Positions 18,809-29,896 are shown, counted from the stretch's first letter. The stretch is 64,000 nucleotides of DNA from Actinomadura citrea (GCF_013409045.1 NZ_JACCBT010000001.1:2480001-2544000), one strand, 5' to 3'. The notes: a model not told the origin generated them from the sequence alone. Numbers and translations are program-made.

Positions 18809-18828
18809 CTGTCCAGACTACAGTTCAG
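18800..18828 (-). promoter_or_regulatory. Leaderless promoter with TetR-type operator for the ALDH operon
   Basis: TCTGGACA-CC-TGTCCAGA (18800-18817) is a palindrome with perfect 8-bp arms. On the minus strand it reads CTGAACT, TGTAGT, 8 nt, then the GTG start. The same 30-bp arrangement (25 of 30 identical) precedes the TetR gene at 22.46 kb. The operator covers the probable transcription start. Confidence 0.75.
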
Positions 18829-18861
18829 CCCCCGCCGCAACGCAAGACAACCCCACAAATT

Positions 18862-18990
18862 CGCGTGGTGTACACGCCGCTCGTCTTGGGGCCCGACCAC
18901 GTCCCCCTGATGAAGGACGGCTCCCAGGTCGCCGCCGACCCCGCCATGGGCGTCCTGTCCGCGCTGTTCCACGGCAGGTGCGAGCGCTAG
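18862..18990 (+). pseudogene. 3' fragment of an Rpn/PD-(D/E)XK-type nuclease-transposase-like gene
   Basis: The reading VVYTPLVLGPDHVPLM, then PAMGVLSALFHG, ending at TAG 18988-18990, resembles an internal part of the Streptomyces family of hypothetical Rpn-like PD-(D/E)XK proteins (pattern PLVLGPxxVPxxxD...PxLAVLSALAHG). Only about 40 codons remain, with no start and no catalytic core, so it is a gene remnant. It marks the left edge of the insertion splitting the cyp51-type locus. The assignment is from memory of the family and is moderate. Confidence 0.45.
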
Positions 18991-19014
18991 GCGAAGTGCT
19001 CTGGGCCCTTGCGG

Positions 19015-19719
19015 TTATGTGGGTGGGGGTAGGGCGGACAGGGCGAGGGTTGTTTCGTTCTTCAGGGCCTCGGGCTCGGGGAGGGGGCCCTGTGCCAGGA
19101 GCGACGTTCGGGCGGCCTGGAGGGCGGGGGCGGGGAGGGACGCTATGCGCTCGGCCAAGGTTCGTGCGGTGCTCAGGGCTTCGCCGGGTGGCGTGAGGGT
19201 GGTCAGCAGGCCCCAGTCCGCGGCTTCCCGGGCGGGGATGCGGCGGGCGGTCAGGAGGGCGTCCAGGGCGCGGGGCTGCCCCACCAGGCGGGGGAGGCGG
19301 ACGGTGGCGCCGTCCAGGGACGGGAGGCCGCGCTCGAAGTTGAGCAGGCCGAACTCGGCGGTCTCGGACGCCACGCGGAGGTCGCACCACAGGGCCAGCT
19401 CGAAGCCGCCGCCGAAGCAGTAGCCCTCGATCGCCGCGATCACCGGCTTGGACGCTCGGGCGCGCGTGACCGCCATCGGGGGCGGGCCGTCGACGGTCGG
19501 GGAGGGGAAGTCGCCCGCGGCCATCGCCTTCAGATCGCTGCCCGCGCAGAAGGCGCCGCCGGCTCCGGTCAGCACGGCGACCTTCGCGTCGCCGTCCTCG
19601 AAGTCGCGGACCGCGTCGGCCAGCCGCCGGGCCGTCGGTCCGTCGACCGCGTTGCGGCGGGACGGGCGGTCGAGGGTGATGACGTGGACGGGTCCACGGC
19701 GTTCGGTTCGCACGGTCAT
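19015..19719 (-). CDS. Enoyl-CoA hydratase/isomerase (crotonase) family protein
   Basis: A 234-residue crotonase-fold protein. The oxyanion-hole segment GAGGAFCAGSDLKAMA and the AAIEGYCFGGGFELAL motif are present. In the second active-site segment, SLDGATVRLPRLVG, the usual catalytic Glu position is not evident, so the reaction may differ from hydration. It is divergent from a TetR gene with a 12-bp palindrome between them. It probably acts on an acyl-CoA; substrate unknown. Confidence 0.85.
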   Translation of the reverse strand: MTVRTERRGPVHVITLDRPSRRNAVDGPTARRLADAVRDFEDGDAKVAVLTGAGGAFCAGSDLKAMAAGDFPSPTVDGPPPMAVTRARASKPVIAAIEGYCFGGGFELALWCDLRVASETAEFGLLNFERGLPSLDGATVRLPRLVGQPRALDALLTARRIPAREAADWGLLTTLTPPGEALSTARTLAERIASLPAPALQAARTSLLAQGPLPEPEALKNETTLALSALPPPT

Positions 19720-19756
19720 GAAGCGGCTCCCTGTCTGGATCGATCATCATAGTAGA

Positions 19757-19768
19757 TAGATCGATCTA
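19757..19768. promoter_or_regulatory. Palindromic operator between crotonase and TetR genes
   Basis: TAGATCGATCTA is a perfect 12-bp palindrome centred between the divergent starts (19719 and 19795), in an AT-richer patch. This is the position expected for a TetR-family operator controlling both genes. Confidence 0.55.
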
Positions 19769-19794
19769 GTGAGAGCAATGGCTAGGGTGTCCGT

Positions 19795-20370
19795 ATGACA
19801 CGCGATACACGGACCCGGCTGCTGGAGGCCAGCGCCCAACTGTTCCGCGAGCAGGGGTACGCCGGGACGGGGCTCAAGCAGATCACCGCGGCGGGCGAGG
19901 CGCCCTGGGGGTCGCTGTACCACTTCTTCCCGGGCGGGAAGGAGCAGTTGGGGGCCGAGGCCGTGCGGCATTCGGGTGATCGGTACCTGCGCTTGTTCGA
20001 TCTCGTGTTCGCGCAGGCCGACCAGGACCTTGGACGGTCGGTCCTCGACATGTTCCGGCTGAGCGCGGAGGCGTTGGAGAGGTCGGAGTGGGGTGACGGG
20101 TGCCCGATCGCGACCGTGGCGCTGGAGGTCGCCAGCACGAGCGAGCCGCTGCGGCACGCCTGTGCGGAGGTGTTCGCGTCGTGGGAGCTGTCCCTCGCCC
20201 GGAGGCTGGCGGGGGCCGGGATCGCGGAAGGGCGCGCGAAGGACGTGGCCACCTACGTGCTGAGCGCCTTCGAGGGGGCGCTCGTGCTCAGCAGGACGGC
20301 GCACGACGTCCGGCCGCTGGAGGTGACCGCCGCGATGGTGGCCGGGACGGTGCGGGCCGAGCTCGGCTGA
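19795..20370 (+). CDS. TetR-family regulator (LmrA/YxaF-like)
   Basis: A 191-residue TetR regulator with an N-terminal HTH (RLLEASAQLFREQGY, then GLKQITAAGEAPWGSLYHFFPGGKEQL). The C-terminal helices with RSEWGDGCPIATVALE resemble the LmrA/YxaF subgroup. It probably represses itself and the divergent crotonase gene through the palindrome at 19757-19768; the ligand is unknown. Confidence 0.88.
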   Translation: MTRDTRTRLLEASAQLFREQGYAGTGLKQITAAGEAPWGSLYHFFPGGKEQLGAEAVRHSGDRYLRLFDLVFAQADQDLGRSVLDMFRLSAEALERSEWGDGCPIATVALEVASTSEPLRHACAEVFASWELSLARRLAGAGIAEGRAKDVATYVLSAFEGALVLSRTAHDVRPLEVTAAMVAGTVRAELG

Positions 20371-20463
20371 GGCGCGGCCCGGAATGATCGCGGACGGGGC
20401 CGCGTGAAGCATGGGGATGTGCCAGGCTTGTACGGCCGATCGCCGTCCCGAGGAGAATGTTCC

Positions 20464-21927
20464 GTGCCGCACGCCGACCTGCCGGAACGCATCGGCCCCT
20501 ACCGGGTCGTCGACCGTCTCGGCGAGGGCGGCATGGGGACGGTGTACGCGGGGCTGGACGCGTCCGGGCGCAAGGTCGCCCTCAAGGTGATCCGGCGTGA
20601 GTACGCGGCCGACCGGCAGTACCGCGCGCGGTTCGAGGCGGAGGTCGCGGCGGCGAAGCGGGTGCGCCCGTTCTGCACGGCGCCGGTCCTGGACGCCGAC
20701 CCCGCCGCGGACCCGCCCTACCTGGTCACCGAGTTCGTCAACGGCCCCAGCCTGGACGGCGCCGTGGCGAAGGAGGGGCCGCTGCGCGGCGCCGACCTGG
20801 AGGCCGTCGCGGTCGGCATCGCGACCGCGCTGACCGCCATCCACGACGCGGGCGTGGTGCACCGCGACCTGAAGCCCGCCAACGTGCTGCTGTCCACGTT
20901 CGGGCCGCGCGTCATCGACTTCGGCATCGCCCGCTCCCTGGACGGGACGCGTCTCACCGCGACCGGCGGCATCGTCGGCACGCCCGCGTTCATGGCCCCC
21001 GAGCAGCTGGACGGGCGCGGGGCGACCCCGGCGTCGGACGTGTTCGCCTGGGGCGCGACCGTGGCCTTCGCGGCGCGCGGCGGGCCGTGCTTCGGCGGCA
21101 ACTCGCTGCCGGCGGTCATCCATCAGATCATCAGCGGCGAACCCGACCTGGGCGGTCTCGACGGCATGCTGCTCAAGGCCGTCCGGGCGGCGCTGGCCAA
21201 GGACCCGGCGCGGCGGCCGTCCGCCCAGTCGCTGCTGGACGGCCTCATCTCCAGCGGGGTCCGGCAGCCCGCGCCCTCCACGCAGCACACCCAGGCGCCC
21301 GGCCGGCACCGCGCCGAGACGCCGTCCCGACCGCACACCCCGGGTCGGGACCGCACCGAGGCGCCGTCCCGACCGGAGACCGAGGCGCCCGGGACGCCCG
21401 CGCCGGGGGTCGCTCCGGTGCTCGCCGCGGGGGAGGCGGCGGCGCTCGTCGAGGGGCAGTACCGGCAGGCCGCGCAGGCCGGCGACCCGGGCGCGATGCG
21501 CAACCTCGCCGTCCTGCTCGGCGGGCAGGGACGGACCGCCGAGGCGGAGAGCTGGAACCGCTACGCCGACGCGATCGACGCCCGGCAGGCCGTCTACCAG
21601 CAGCCGACCGGATACCAGCAACAGACCGGTTACCAGGGCCACCCCACGCAGGCGCCCCACCAGTACCCGGCCGCGCACCATCCGCACGGCAAGCCGCCCA
21701 TGAACAGCCTCGCGATCTACGCGGTGTCCATGGGCGCGGTGGGGCTGATCACGTGCGGGCTGCCGTCCATCCCGGCGATCGTCGCCGGGCACATGGCCTG
21801 GGTGCGGCTGCGGCGCTCCGGCGAGCGCGGGCTCGGGCTCGCGGTGACGGGGATCGCCCTCGGCTGGATCATGGTCGCGTTCTGGGCGCTGATCGCGTTC
21901 GGCGCGGCCCTGCCCGACGAGCCCTGA
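20464..21927 (+). CDS. Membrane-anchored serine/threonine protein kinase with DUF4190-like tail
   Basis: A 487-residue Hanks-type kinase. It has a glycine loop GEGGMGTVYAG, Lys41, catalytic VVHRDLKPAN (Asp135), DFGIA metal-binding motif and GTPAFMAPEQ. After a Thr/Pro-rich linker comes a short Sel1/TPR-like helical segment (GQYRQAAQAGDPGAMRNLA), a Gln/Tyr-rich stretch, and two membrane helices in a DUF4190-like domain at the C terminus. So unlike PknB types the kinase is tethered from its C terminus and no extracellular sensor is seen. The GTG at 20464 is preferred (GAGGAG, 8-nt spacing) to an ATG at 20404. Confidence 0.9.
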   Translation: MPHADLPERIGPYRVVDRLGEGGMGTVYAGLDASGRKVALKVIRREYAADRQYRARFEAEVAAAKRVRPFCTAPVLDADPAADPPYLVTEFVNGPSLDGAVAKEGPLRGADLEAVAVGIATALTAIHDAGVVHRDLKPANVLLSTFGPRVIDFGIARSLDGTRLTATGGIVGTPAFMAPEQLDGRGATPASDVFAWGATVAFAARGGPCFGGNSLPAVIHQIISGEPDLGGLDGMLLKAVRAALAKDPARRPSAQSLLDGLISSGVRQPAPSTQHTQAPGRHRAETPSRPHTPGRDRTEAPSRPETEAPGTPAPGVAPVLAAGEAAALVEGQYRQAAQAGDPGAMRNLAVLLGGQGRTAEAESWNRYADAIDARQAVYQQPTGYQQQTGYQGHPTQAPHQYPAAHHPHGKPPMNSLAIYAVSMGAVGLITCGLPSIPAIVAGHMAWVRLRRSGERGLGLAVTGIALGWIMVAFWALIAFGAALPDEP

Positions 21928-22032
21928 GCGGAAAACCCGTTGCGGCCGTCGCGCCGCCGGTGGCACCGTTGACGATGTCAGCCCGTCCGAGACGGAGACG
22001 GTGACGCGAGACGTCCGAGAGGAGGACCGGCC

Positions 22033-22107
22033 ATGGCTCTGGAGCAGTATCGACTCCGACTGCCCTCGGCGTCGCACGCCCGCCCCGGCCGGTATCCCGT
22101 CTCCTAG
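22033..22107 (+). CDS. 24-codon ORF with strong ribosome-binding site ahead of the tRNA cluster
   Basis: GAGAGGAGG lies 7 nt before an ATG that opens 24 codons (MALEQYRLRLPSASHARPGR then YPVS and TAG). It ends 49 bp before the first tRNA gene. The encoded peptide matches nothing I know. The good translation signal is the only evidence; it could be a leader or precursor peptide, or chance. Confidence 0.35.
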   Translation: MALEQYRLRLPSASHARPGRYPVS

Positions 22108-22156
22108 AGGCCCCGGCCGAGCCGCCGCGAGCGACGCCCGTCCTCGCGAGTTCCAC

Positions 22157-22230
22157 GCGGCTCTACTCCAACAGGCAGAGAGACCACTCTCAGGAAGTGG
22201 ACGTTCCGGGTTCGAATCCCGGGAGCCGCA
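22157..22230 (+). tRNA. tRNA-like gene, anticodon CAG (leucine codon CUG), short variable loop
   Basis: Acceptor GCGGCTC/GAGCCGC plus discriminator A, anticodon arm CCACT-CTCAGGA-AGTGG, and T arm CCGGG-TTCGAAT-CCCGG. The loop gives anticodon CAG. The variable loop is only about 5 nt, whereas real bacterial tRNA-Leu has a long variable arm. The D arm is weak (CTC/GAG). CCA is not encoded. Identity should be taken as uncertain. Confidence 0.65.
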
Positions 22231-22235
22231 CGCAT

Positions 22236-22308
22236 GCCTCCGTAGTCCAACGGCAGAGACGGCAGCATGAGGTGCTGTGCGCTGGGGGTTCGAATCCCTC
22301 CGGAGGTA
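22236..22308 (+). tRNA. tRNA-like gene, anticodon GAG (leucine codon CUC), short variable loop
   Basis: Acceptor GCCTCCG/CGGAGGT with one G-U pair plus discriminator A, anticodon arm GCAGC-ATGAGGT-GCTGT and T arm GGGGG-TTCGAAT-CCCTC. The anticodon reads GAG. Like its neighbour it is class I in shape (5-nt variable loop), which is not expected for leucine. It starts 5 nt after the previous tRNA gene, so both are co-transcribed. Confidence 0.65.
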
Positions 22309-22333
22309 CGGCGCGGGCCCCCGGCCCGCGCGA

Positions 22334-22417
22334 GGGGCGGCGCCGACGTTCGGAGAGTCGGGCTTGGCTGTAACCCAAGTGTCGCTGACTGAGTGGGTTC
22401 GAATCCCACCCGCCTCA
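22334..22417 (+). tRNA. tRNA-Tyr-like gene, anticodon GTA
   Basis: Acceptor GGGGCGG/CCGCCTC (one G-U pair) plus discriminator A, D arm CCGA/TCGG, anticodon arm CTTGG-CTGTAAC-CCAAG giving GTA, a long variable region, and T arm GTGGG-TTCGAAT-CCCAC. The class II form fits tyrosine. Position 8 is not the normal T (it reads CG after the acceptor), so it may be a divergent extra copy. CCA is not encoded. Confidence 0.7.
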
Positions 22418-22456
22418 CCCGGGAAGGACGCGCCGGGCGTTGCGCGCGGCCCCTTT

Positions 22457-22485
22457 CTGAACTAATGTCTGGACACGTGTCCGGA
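22457..22485 (+). promoter_or_regulatory. Leaderless promoter with TetR-type operator for the CYP/CYP51 operon
   Basis: TCTGGACA-CG-TGTCCGGA (22468-22485) is palindromic (core GGACACGTGTCC perfect). CTGAACT and a TAATGT -10-like box stand before it, 8 nt from a GTG start, matching the ALDH promoter at 18.8 kb. Autoregulation by the TetR it overlaps is the simplest reading. Confidence 0.75.
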
Positions 22486-23064
22486 AAACCCGAACCCATG
22501 ACCGAGCCCACCCGGCGCCGCCTCACCGAGCGGCAGGCCGACACGGTGCGGCGGCTGACCGACGCCGCCGTGGTGGAGGTCGGCGAGACCGGCTACGAGG
22601 GCCTGACCGTCCGCAACGTGGCCCGCCGCGCCGGCGTGGCGCCCGCGACCGCCTACACCTACTTCGCCTCCAAGAACCACCTGATCACCGAGGTGTTCTG
22701 GCGGCGGCTCAGCGCCCTGCCCCCCGTCGAGGCGGACGGGACGCTGCGCGAACGGGTGGTGGAGACGCTCCGCGAGATCGCGCTGCTGGTGTCGGACGAG
22801 CCGGACCTCGCCGCGGCGTGCACCACCGCGCTGCTCGGCACCGACCCCGACGTCCGCGAACTGCGGATGCGGATCGGCTACGCGATCCGTGAACGGCTCC
22901 GCGCGGCGCTGCGCGAGCACGACGACCCCAAGATCCTCGGCGCGCTGGAACTGGCCTACACCGGCGCGCTCCTGTACGCGGGGATGGGCTACACGTCCTA
23001 CGCCCGCATGGCCGACCGGCTCGCCGAGATGGCGGAGCTCATCCTGCCCGAACCCCCCGAGTGA
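22477..23064 (+). CDS. TetR-family regulator of the CYP51/CYP123-like locus
   Basis: A 195-residue TetR regulator. The HTH is at about residues 25-60 (GLTVRNVARRAGVAPATAYTYFASKNHL). It corresponds in position to Rv0767c of M. tuberculosis. The GTG at 22477 is chosen by analogy with the leaderless ALDH start; ATG at 22465 or 22498 are alternatives. It heads the operon TetR-P450-SDR-CYP51-ferredoxin-SnoaL. The matching palindrome in front of the distant ALDH operon suggests it controls both arms. Confidence 0.88.
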   Translation: MSGKPEPMTEPTRRRLTERQADTVRRLTDAAVVEVGETGYEGLTVRNVARRAGVAPATAYTYFASKNHLITEVFWRRLSALPPVEADGTLRERVVETLREIALLVSDEPDLAAACTTALLGTDPDVRELRMRIGYAIRERLRAALREHDDPKILGALELAYTGALLYAGMGYTSYARMADRLAEMAELILPEPPE

Positions 23065-23074
23065 GGTGACGGCC

Positions 23075-24270
23075 GTGGACCCTGCCGCGCAGGTCTCCTA
23101 CAGCCCCTTCGACTACGCCGTCCACGAGGACCCCTACCCCCTCTACGCGCGCCTCCGCGAGGAGGCGCCCCTCTACCGCAACGACGAGATCGGCTTCTGG
23201 GCGCTGTCCCGGCACGCCGACGTGTCCGCGGCCTTCCGCGACCACGCGACCTTCTCCAACTCCCACGGCGTCTCGGTGGAGCCGAGCGCCTGGGGCCCGC
23301 ACGCGCCCCGGACGATGTCGTTCCTCGCGCTCGACCCGCCGCGCCACACCCGCATGCGCGCCCTGGTGTCCAAGGGCTTCACGCCGCGGCGGGTCAAGGA
23401 ACTGGGGGACGGCATCCTGGCGCTGACGAGGCGCCATCTGGAGCCGGCCCTGGAGAAGGGCGAGTTCGACTTCGTCTCCGACTTCGCCGGCCTGCTGCCC
23501 ATGGACGTCATCTCGGAGATGATGGGCGTCCCCGAGGCCGACCGGGCCGAGGTGCGCCGGCTCGCGGACACGGTCGTCCACCGGGAGGAGGGGCTGAACG
23601 ACGTCCCGCCCGCCGGGATGGACGCGGCCCTCACCCTCGCCGGCTACTACCAGGACATGGTCGCCGAGCGGCGCCGCGCGCCGACCGGTGACCTGACCTC
23701 CGCGCTCCTCGACGCCGACATCGACGGCGACCGGCTGGACGACCAGGAGGTCATCGCCTTCCTGTTCCTGATGGTGGTCGCCGGGAACGAGACCACCACC
23801 AAGCTGCTCGCCAACGCCCTGTACTGGGGGGCGCGCAACCCGGACCAGGCGGCCAAGCCGCTCCGCGACCCGGCCCGCGTGGACGACTGGGTGGAGGAGA
23901 CGCTCCGCTACGACACCTCCAGCCAGATGCTCGCCAGGAAGGTCGTGCGGGACGTCGACCTGCACGGGCGGCGCGTCCGCGAGGGCGACCGCGTGCTCCT
24001 GCTCGTCGGGTCGGCCAACCGCGACCCGCGCGTGTTCGACGACGCCGACGCCTACGACCTCGACCGCGACACCTCCCAGCTCGTCAGCTTCGGCGGCGGA
24101 CGGCACTTCTGCCTCGGCGCGAACCTGGCGCGGCTGGAGGCGCGCATCGCGCTGACCGAGTTCGTGCGCCGCGTCTCCTCCTACGAGGTCGACCACGGCG
24201 GCGCCGAGCGCGTGCACTCGGTGAACGTCCGCGGTTTCGCCGCCCTGCCCGTGCGCGTGGAGGTGCGCTG

Positions 24271-24271
<1 letters not shown>
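23075..24271 (+). CDS. Cytochrome P450 (CYP123-like)
   Basis: A 398-residue soluble bacterial P450. The heme ligand is Cys346 in FGGGRHFCLGANLAR, the I-helix oxygen-activation motif is AGNETTT (near 240), and the K-helix EETLR is present. The start at GTG 23075 is preferred because GAGGTGA lies 5 nt upstream; GTG 23066 is the alternative. Its position between TetR and SDR equals cyp123 (Rv0766c). Electrons probably come from the 3Fe-4S ferredoxin of the same operon. Substrate unknown. Confidence 0.92.
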
Positions 24272-27129
<2,858 letters not shown>

Positions 27130-27143
27130 TCAGAGGCGGGTGA

Positions 27144-27701
27144 TCAGATCTGTCCCTCGGGCTTCGCGGGGATCGTCGCCTTGATCGACGGACCCAGCTC
27201 GATCAGCACGTCCCCGGCCGGGTTGTACTTCGGGGGCACCGTCACCTCGACGTAGGCCTGCCGCCCCACCGCGGTGAAGGTCACCGGCCGGTCGGCGGGC
27301 TGCCCGAACCAGTCGATCCCGTTGATGGTGACCAGCTCCGACGTCGGACGGAGCACCGCGGGCCGGGGAACGCCGCAGCGCAGCGCGATCGCGGGGGAGC
27401 CCCACGCGGCGGTCAGCGGGGAGTCGGGGGAGGTGTCGCGGCGCTTCTGGCCGTGCACCTTCTCGGGCAGCCGCAACCCCTGGCAGAGCCGCTGGGTGGC
27501 CGCGTCCGGGCTCGGCACGGGGACCTGCACGGCCCCGTCGCCGCACGCCGCGGCGAGCAGCGCCAGACCGCCGAGGACGGCCGTGAAGCGGTGAGATGCG
27601 GCAGAGCGCTCAGATATGAACGATCGGGCACGTGAGGGTCCGCGTGATGCCCTCGACGGCCTGGATCTGCGCGACGACGAGCTTGCCCAGCTCGTCCACA
27701 T
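27144..27701 (-). CDS. DUF3515-family lipoprotein
   Basis: A putative exported protein with lipobox LLAAAC (Cys about residue 53 in this frame) and a conserved body LCQGLRLPEKVHGQ...WGSPAIALRCGVPRP, typical of DUF3515 proteins next to the Lrp-like gene and thiL in actinomycetes. The start is a problem: the only in-frame ATG (27701) overlaps the Lrp-like gene by 92 nt and gives an unusually long N-region. The real start may be a rare codon near 27615 (ATA), just at the Lrp stop. Function unknown. Confidence 0.7.
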   Translation of the reverse strand: MWTSWASSSSRRSRPSRASRGPSRARSFISERSAASHRFTAVLGGLALLAAACGDGAVQVPVPSPDAATQRLCQGLRLPEKVHGQKRRDTSPDSPLTAAWGSPAIALRCGVPRPAVLRPTSELVTINGIDWFGQPADRPVTFTAVGRQAYVEVTVPPKYNPAGDVLIELGPSIKATIPAKPEGQI

Positions 27702-27843
27702 TCCGCGCCTCCGCTCGGACGATCACGTCGTAGGGTCCGGTGACGTCCTCCGCCCGGGTGACGCCGGTTATGCCGGAGATGTGGCTCGCCACCTCGGCGG
27801 CCTTACCGACTTCGGTCTGGATGAGGATGTAGGCCTGCACCAT
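27610..27843 (-). CDS. Stand-alone Lrp/AsnC ligand-binding (RAM) domain protein
   Basis: A 77-residue protein consisting only of the RAM domain (MVQAYILIQTEVGKAAEV, then GPYDVIVRAEA, TRTLTCPIVHI) with no HTH, a form known in actinomycetes. It may bind amino acids and oligomerise with full-length Lrp proteins. GAGGACG precedes the ATG; upstream in-frame codons lack such a site. It belongs with the DUF3515 gene in a short operon divergent from thiL. Confidence 0.88.
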   Translation of the reverse strand: MVQAYILIQTEVGKAAEVASHISGITGVTRAEDVTGPYDVIVRAEARNVDELGKLVVAQIQAVEGITRTLTCPIVHI

Positions 27844-27976
27844 CACGTCCTCCCCAAGCGGAGAATCAACCGTCGGACGGTTCACCGTATCGTGTTACGC
27901 GCTGCCACGGGCGGTCGGGGTACGGCGTGCCCGGTGCGAACCGGGAGAAACGTGGGAAAGCGGGGGAACGGCGCAG

Positions 27977-28897
27977 ATGGGCACGATTGGGGAGCTCGGC
28001 GAGTTCGGCCTGATCGGCCGCCTGACCCGGCGACTGCCCCAGGGCCCGGCGGTCCGGCTCGGCCCCGGCGACGACGCCGCGGTGATCGCCGCGCCGGACG
28101 GCCGCGTCGTCGCCACCACCGACCTGCTCGTCGAGGGACGGCACTTCCGCCGCGACTGGTCCGGCCCCTACGACATCGGGCGCAAGGCCGCCGCGCAGAA
28201 CCTCGCCGACGTCGTCGCGATGGGCGCGAACCCCACGGCACTGCTCGTGGGCTTCGCGGCCCCCTCCGAAACCGGCACCGGCTGGGCCGAGCGGCTCTAC
28301 GACGGGCTCGCCGACGAGTGCCGGGCGGCGGGGGCGTCCGTCGCCGGCGGCGACGTCGTGGCCGCCCCGCAGGTCACCCTCGCGATCACCGCGCTCGGCG
28401 ACCTCGGTGGCGCGGCGCCGCTCACCCGGTCGGGGGCGCGCCCGGGCGACGTCGTGGCCGTCCGGGGCAGGCTCGGCTTCGCCGCCGCGGGGCTCGCGCT
28501 CCTGGAGGCCGGGCGGGACGGCCCCGAGGAGCTGATCGCCGCGCACCGCCGTCCCGAGCCCCCCTACACCGCCGGGGAGGAGGCGCGGACCCACGGCGCC
28601 ACCGCGCTGCTCGACGTGAGCGACGGGCTCGTCCAGGACCTCGGGCACATCGCCGCCGCGAGCGGCGTCCGGATCGACGTCGACTCCGCGTCCGTGCCCG
28701 TCCCGGAGATCCTCGGGCCGGGCGGGCTGGGCCACGCCCTCACCGGCGGCGAGGACCACGCGTTCGCCGGGACCTACCCGGCGGACGCCGCCCTGCCCCC
28801 GTCCTGGAGGCGGATCGGGACCGTCGCCGCAGGGGCCGGGGTGCGCGTGGACGGCCGCCCGCCGCCCCCCGGAGCATGGGATCATTTCCCGGCCTGA
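27977..28897 (+). CDS. thiL: Thiamine-monophosphate kinase
   Basis: A 306-residue enzyme phosphorylating thiamine phosphate to thiamine diphosphate. It has GPGDDAAVI and TTDLLVEGRHF (metal/ATP binding), AAQNLADVVAMGA, DVSDGLVQDLGHIA and GGEDHAF, all typical of ThiL/PurM-fold kinases. The ATG is preceded by weak purines. The neighbours Lrp, DUF3515, rpmB and recG match conserved actinobacterial order; thiD lies 1.1 kb downstream. Confidence 0.95.
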   Translation: MGTIGELGEFGLIGRLTRRLPQGPAVRLGPGDDAAVIAAPDGRVVATTDLLVEGRHFRRDWSGPYDIGRKAAAQNLADVVAMGANPTALLVGFAAPSETGTGWAERLYDGLADECRAAGASVAGGDVVAAPQVTLAITALGDLGGAAPLTRSGARPGDVVAVRGRLGFAAAGLALLEAGRDGPEELIAAHRRPEPPYTAGEEARTHGATALLDVSDGLVQDLGHIAAASGVRIDVDSASVPVPEILGPGGLGHALTGGEDHAFAGTYPADAALPPSWRRIGTVAAGAGVRVDGRPPPPGAWDHFPA

Positions 28898-28999
28898 ACG
28901 CCCCGGTGCGCTCGGCGCGTAGAGCCGTGTGCGTTGACACATCCGGTAGGCATGCTTGGGACGGGTTTGGTATACATCCTGTGATCGAAGAGGGATGGG

Positions 29000-29896
29000 A
29001 TGGGACGACACTCCAGGCTTGACCAACCTGACGACGACCCCGTACCGGGCGCCGAAGCGTCACGGGGGCCGTACTTCGGGGCTCCGGTCGACCCCTCCTA
29101 CGACGCCTTCTCCGGGCCGACCGACGACCAGGTGTACGTGTCGCCGCACGACCGGGTCAGGTCGGGGCCGCCGCCCGCGCAGGCGGACGCGGTCGCCGAG
29201 CGTGAGCACGGCCCGCAGGGAGACCCGTACCGGTTCGCCCCGCTTCCGGGGGACTATCACGGCGACTACCCGGGCGCTCCCGCGGCGGCGTTCCCCGAGC
29301 AGCCGCGCGGGCCCTCGGCCGACCCCGGCGGCACGTCCGGCCCGCCTGAGTCCGAGACGGGCGACTCGGGTAGGAGCGGCTGGACGAAGATCGTCTCTGT
29401 GCTGCCCCTCCCGCTGCTCCCGATCGTCGCGCTCGTGATCGCCGTGGGGATCGTCTCCTACGCGCTGAGCACCCAGCAGATCTCCCTCAACTTCGCGGGC
29501 GGCTCCCCGAAGACCACCCAGACCGACCCGCGCGACAACCAGATCACCCAGCGCGGTCCCGGCGGGCGCGCCAGCCGCGGCGCGGGCCGCCCCGACGGCC
29601 TCGTCATCGGCTTCCGCGTCGCCTCCCGCACCCCCGGCGGTTTCAAGGCCACCGCCACCATCGCCAACAAGGGTCAGCGCCCCGTCACCGCGTGGGCGCT
29701 GGCCTTCAAGATCTCGAACGCCCCGGTCACGGCCGTCCGCGGCGCCACCGTCGTGCGGATCGGCCAGGTCGCCTTCGTCCGCGGCCGCACCGCGATCGCG
29801 CCCGGCGGCACCGTGCAGATCGTGTTCGCCGCGCAGGGCACCCCGTCCCGGCCGTCCAGCTGCGTCCTCAACAAGCTGCCCTGCACGCTGGTCTGA
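29000..29896 (+). CDS. Single-pass membrane protein with CBM2-like extracytoplasmic domain
   Basis: A 298-residue protein. Residues 1-125 are Pro/Asp/Gly-rich and disordered; about 135-157 is one strong membrane helix ([20 protein letters not shown]); after a charged linker, residues 195-298 resemble a family 2 carbohydrate-binding module ([21 protein letters not shown], then [16 protein letters not shown]). The tryptophans that stack on cellulose are mostly missing, so sugar binding is doubtful. Two cysteines near the C terminus may form a disulfide. A TATACA -10-like box lies at 28971. It may sense or bind the cell surface (inference). Confidence 0.7.
   Translation: MGRHSRLDQPDDDPVPGAEASRGPYFGAPVDPSYDAFSGPTDDQVYVSPHDRVRSGPPPAQADAVAEREHGPQGDPYRFAPLPGDYHGDYPGAPAAAFPEQPRGPSADPGGTSGPPESETGDSGRSGWTKIVSVLPLPLLPIVALVIAVGIVSYALSTQQISLNFAGGSPKTTQTDPRDNQITQRGPGGRASRGAGRPDGLVIGFRVASRTPGGFKATATIANKGQRPVTAWALAFKISNAPVTAVRGATVVRIGQVAFVRGRTAIAPGGTVQIVFAAQGTPSRPSSCVLNKLPCTLV

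Noticed and set aside
22393..22497. Upstream extension of the TetR gene to an ATG at 22393
   Set aside because: It would start inside the tRNA-Tyr gene.
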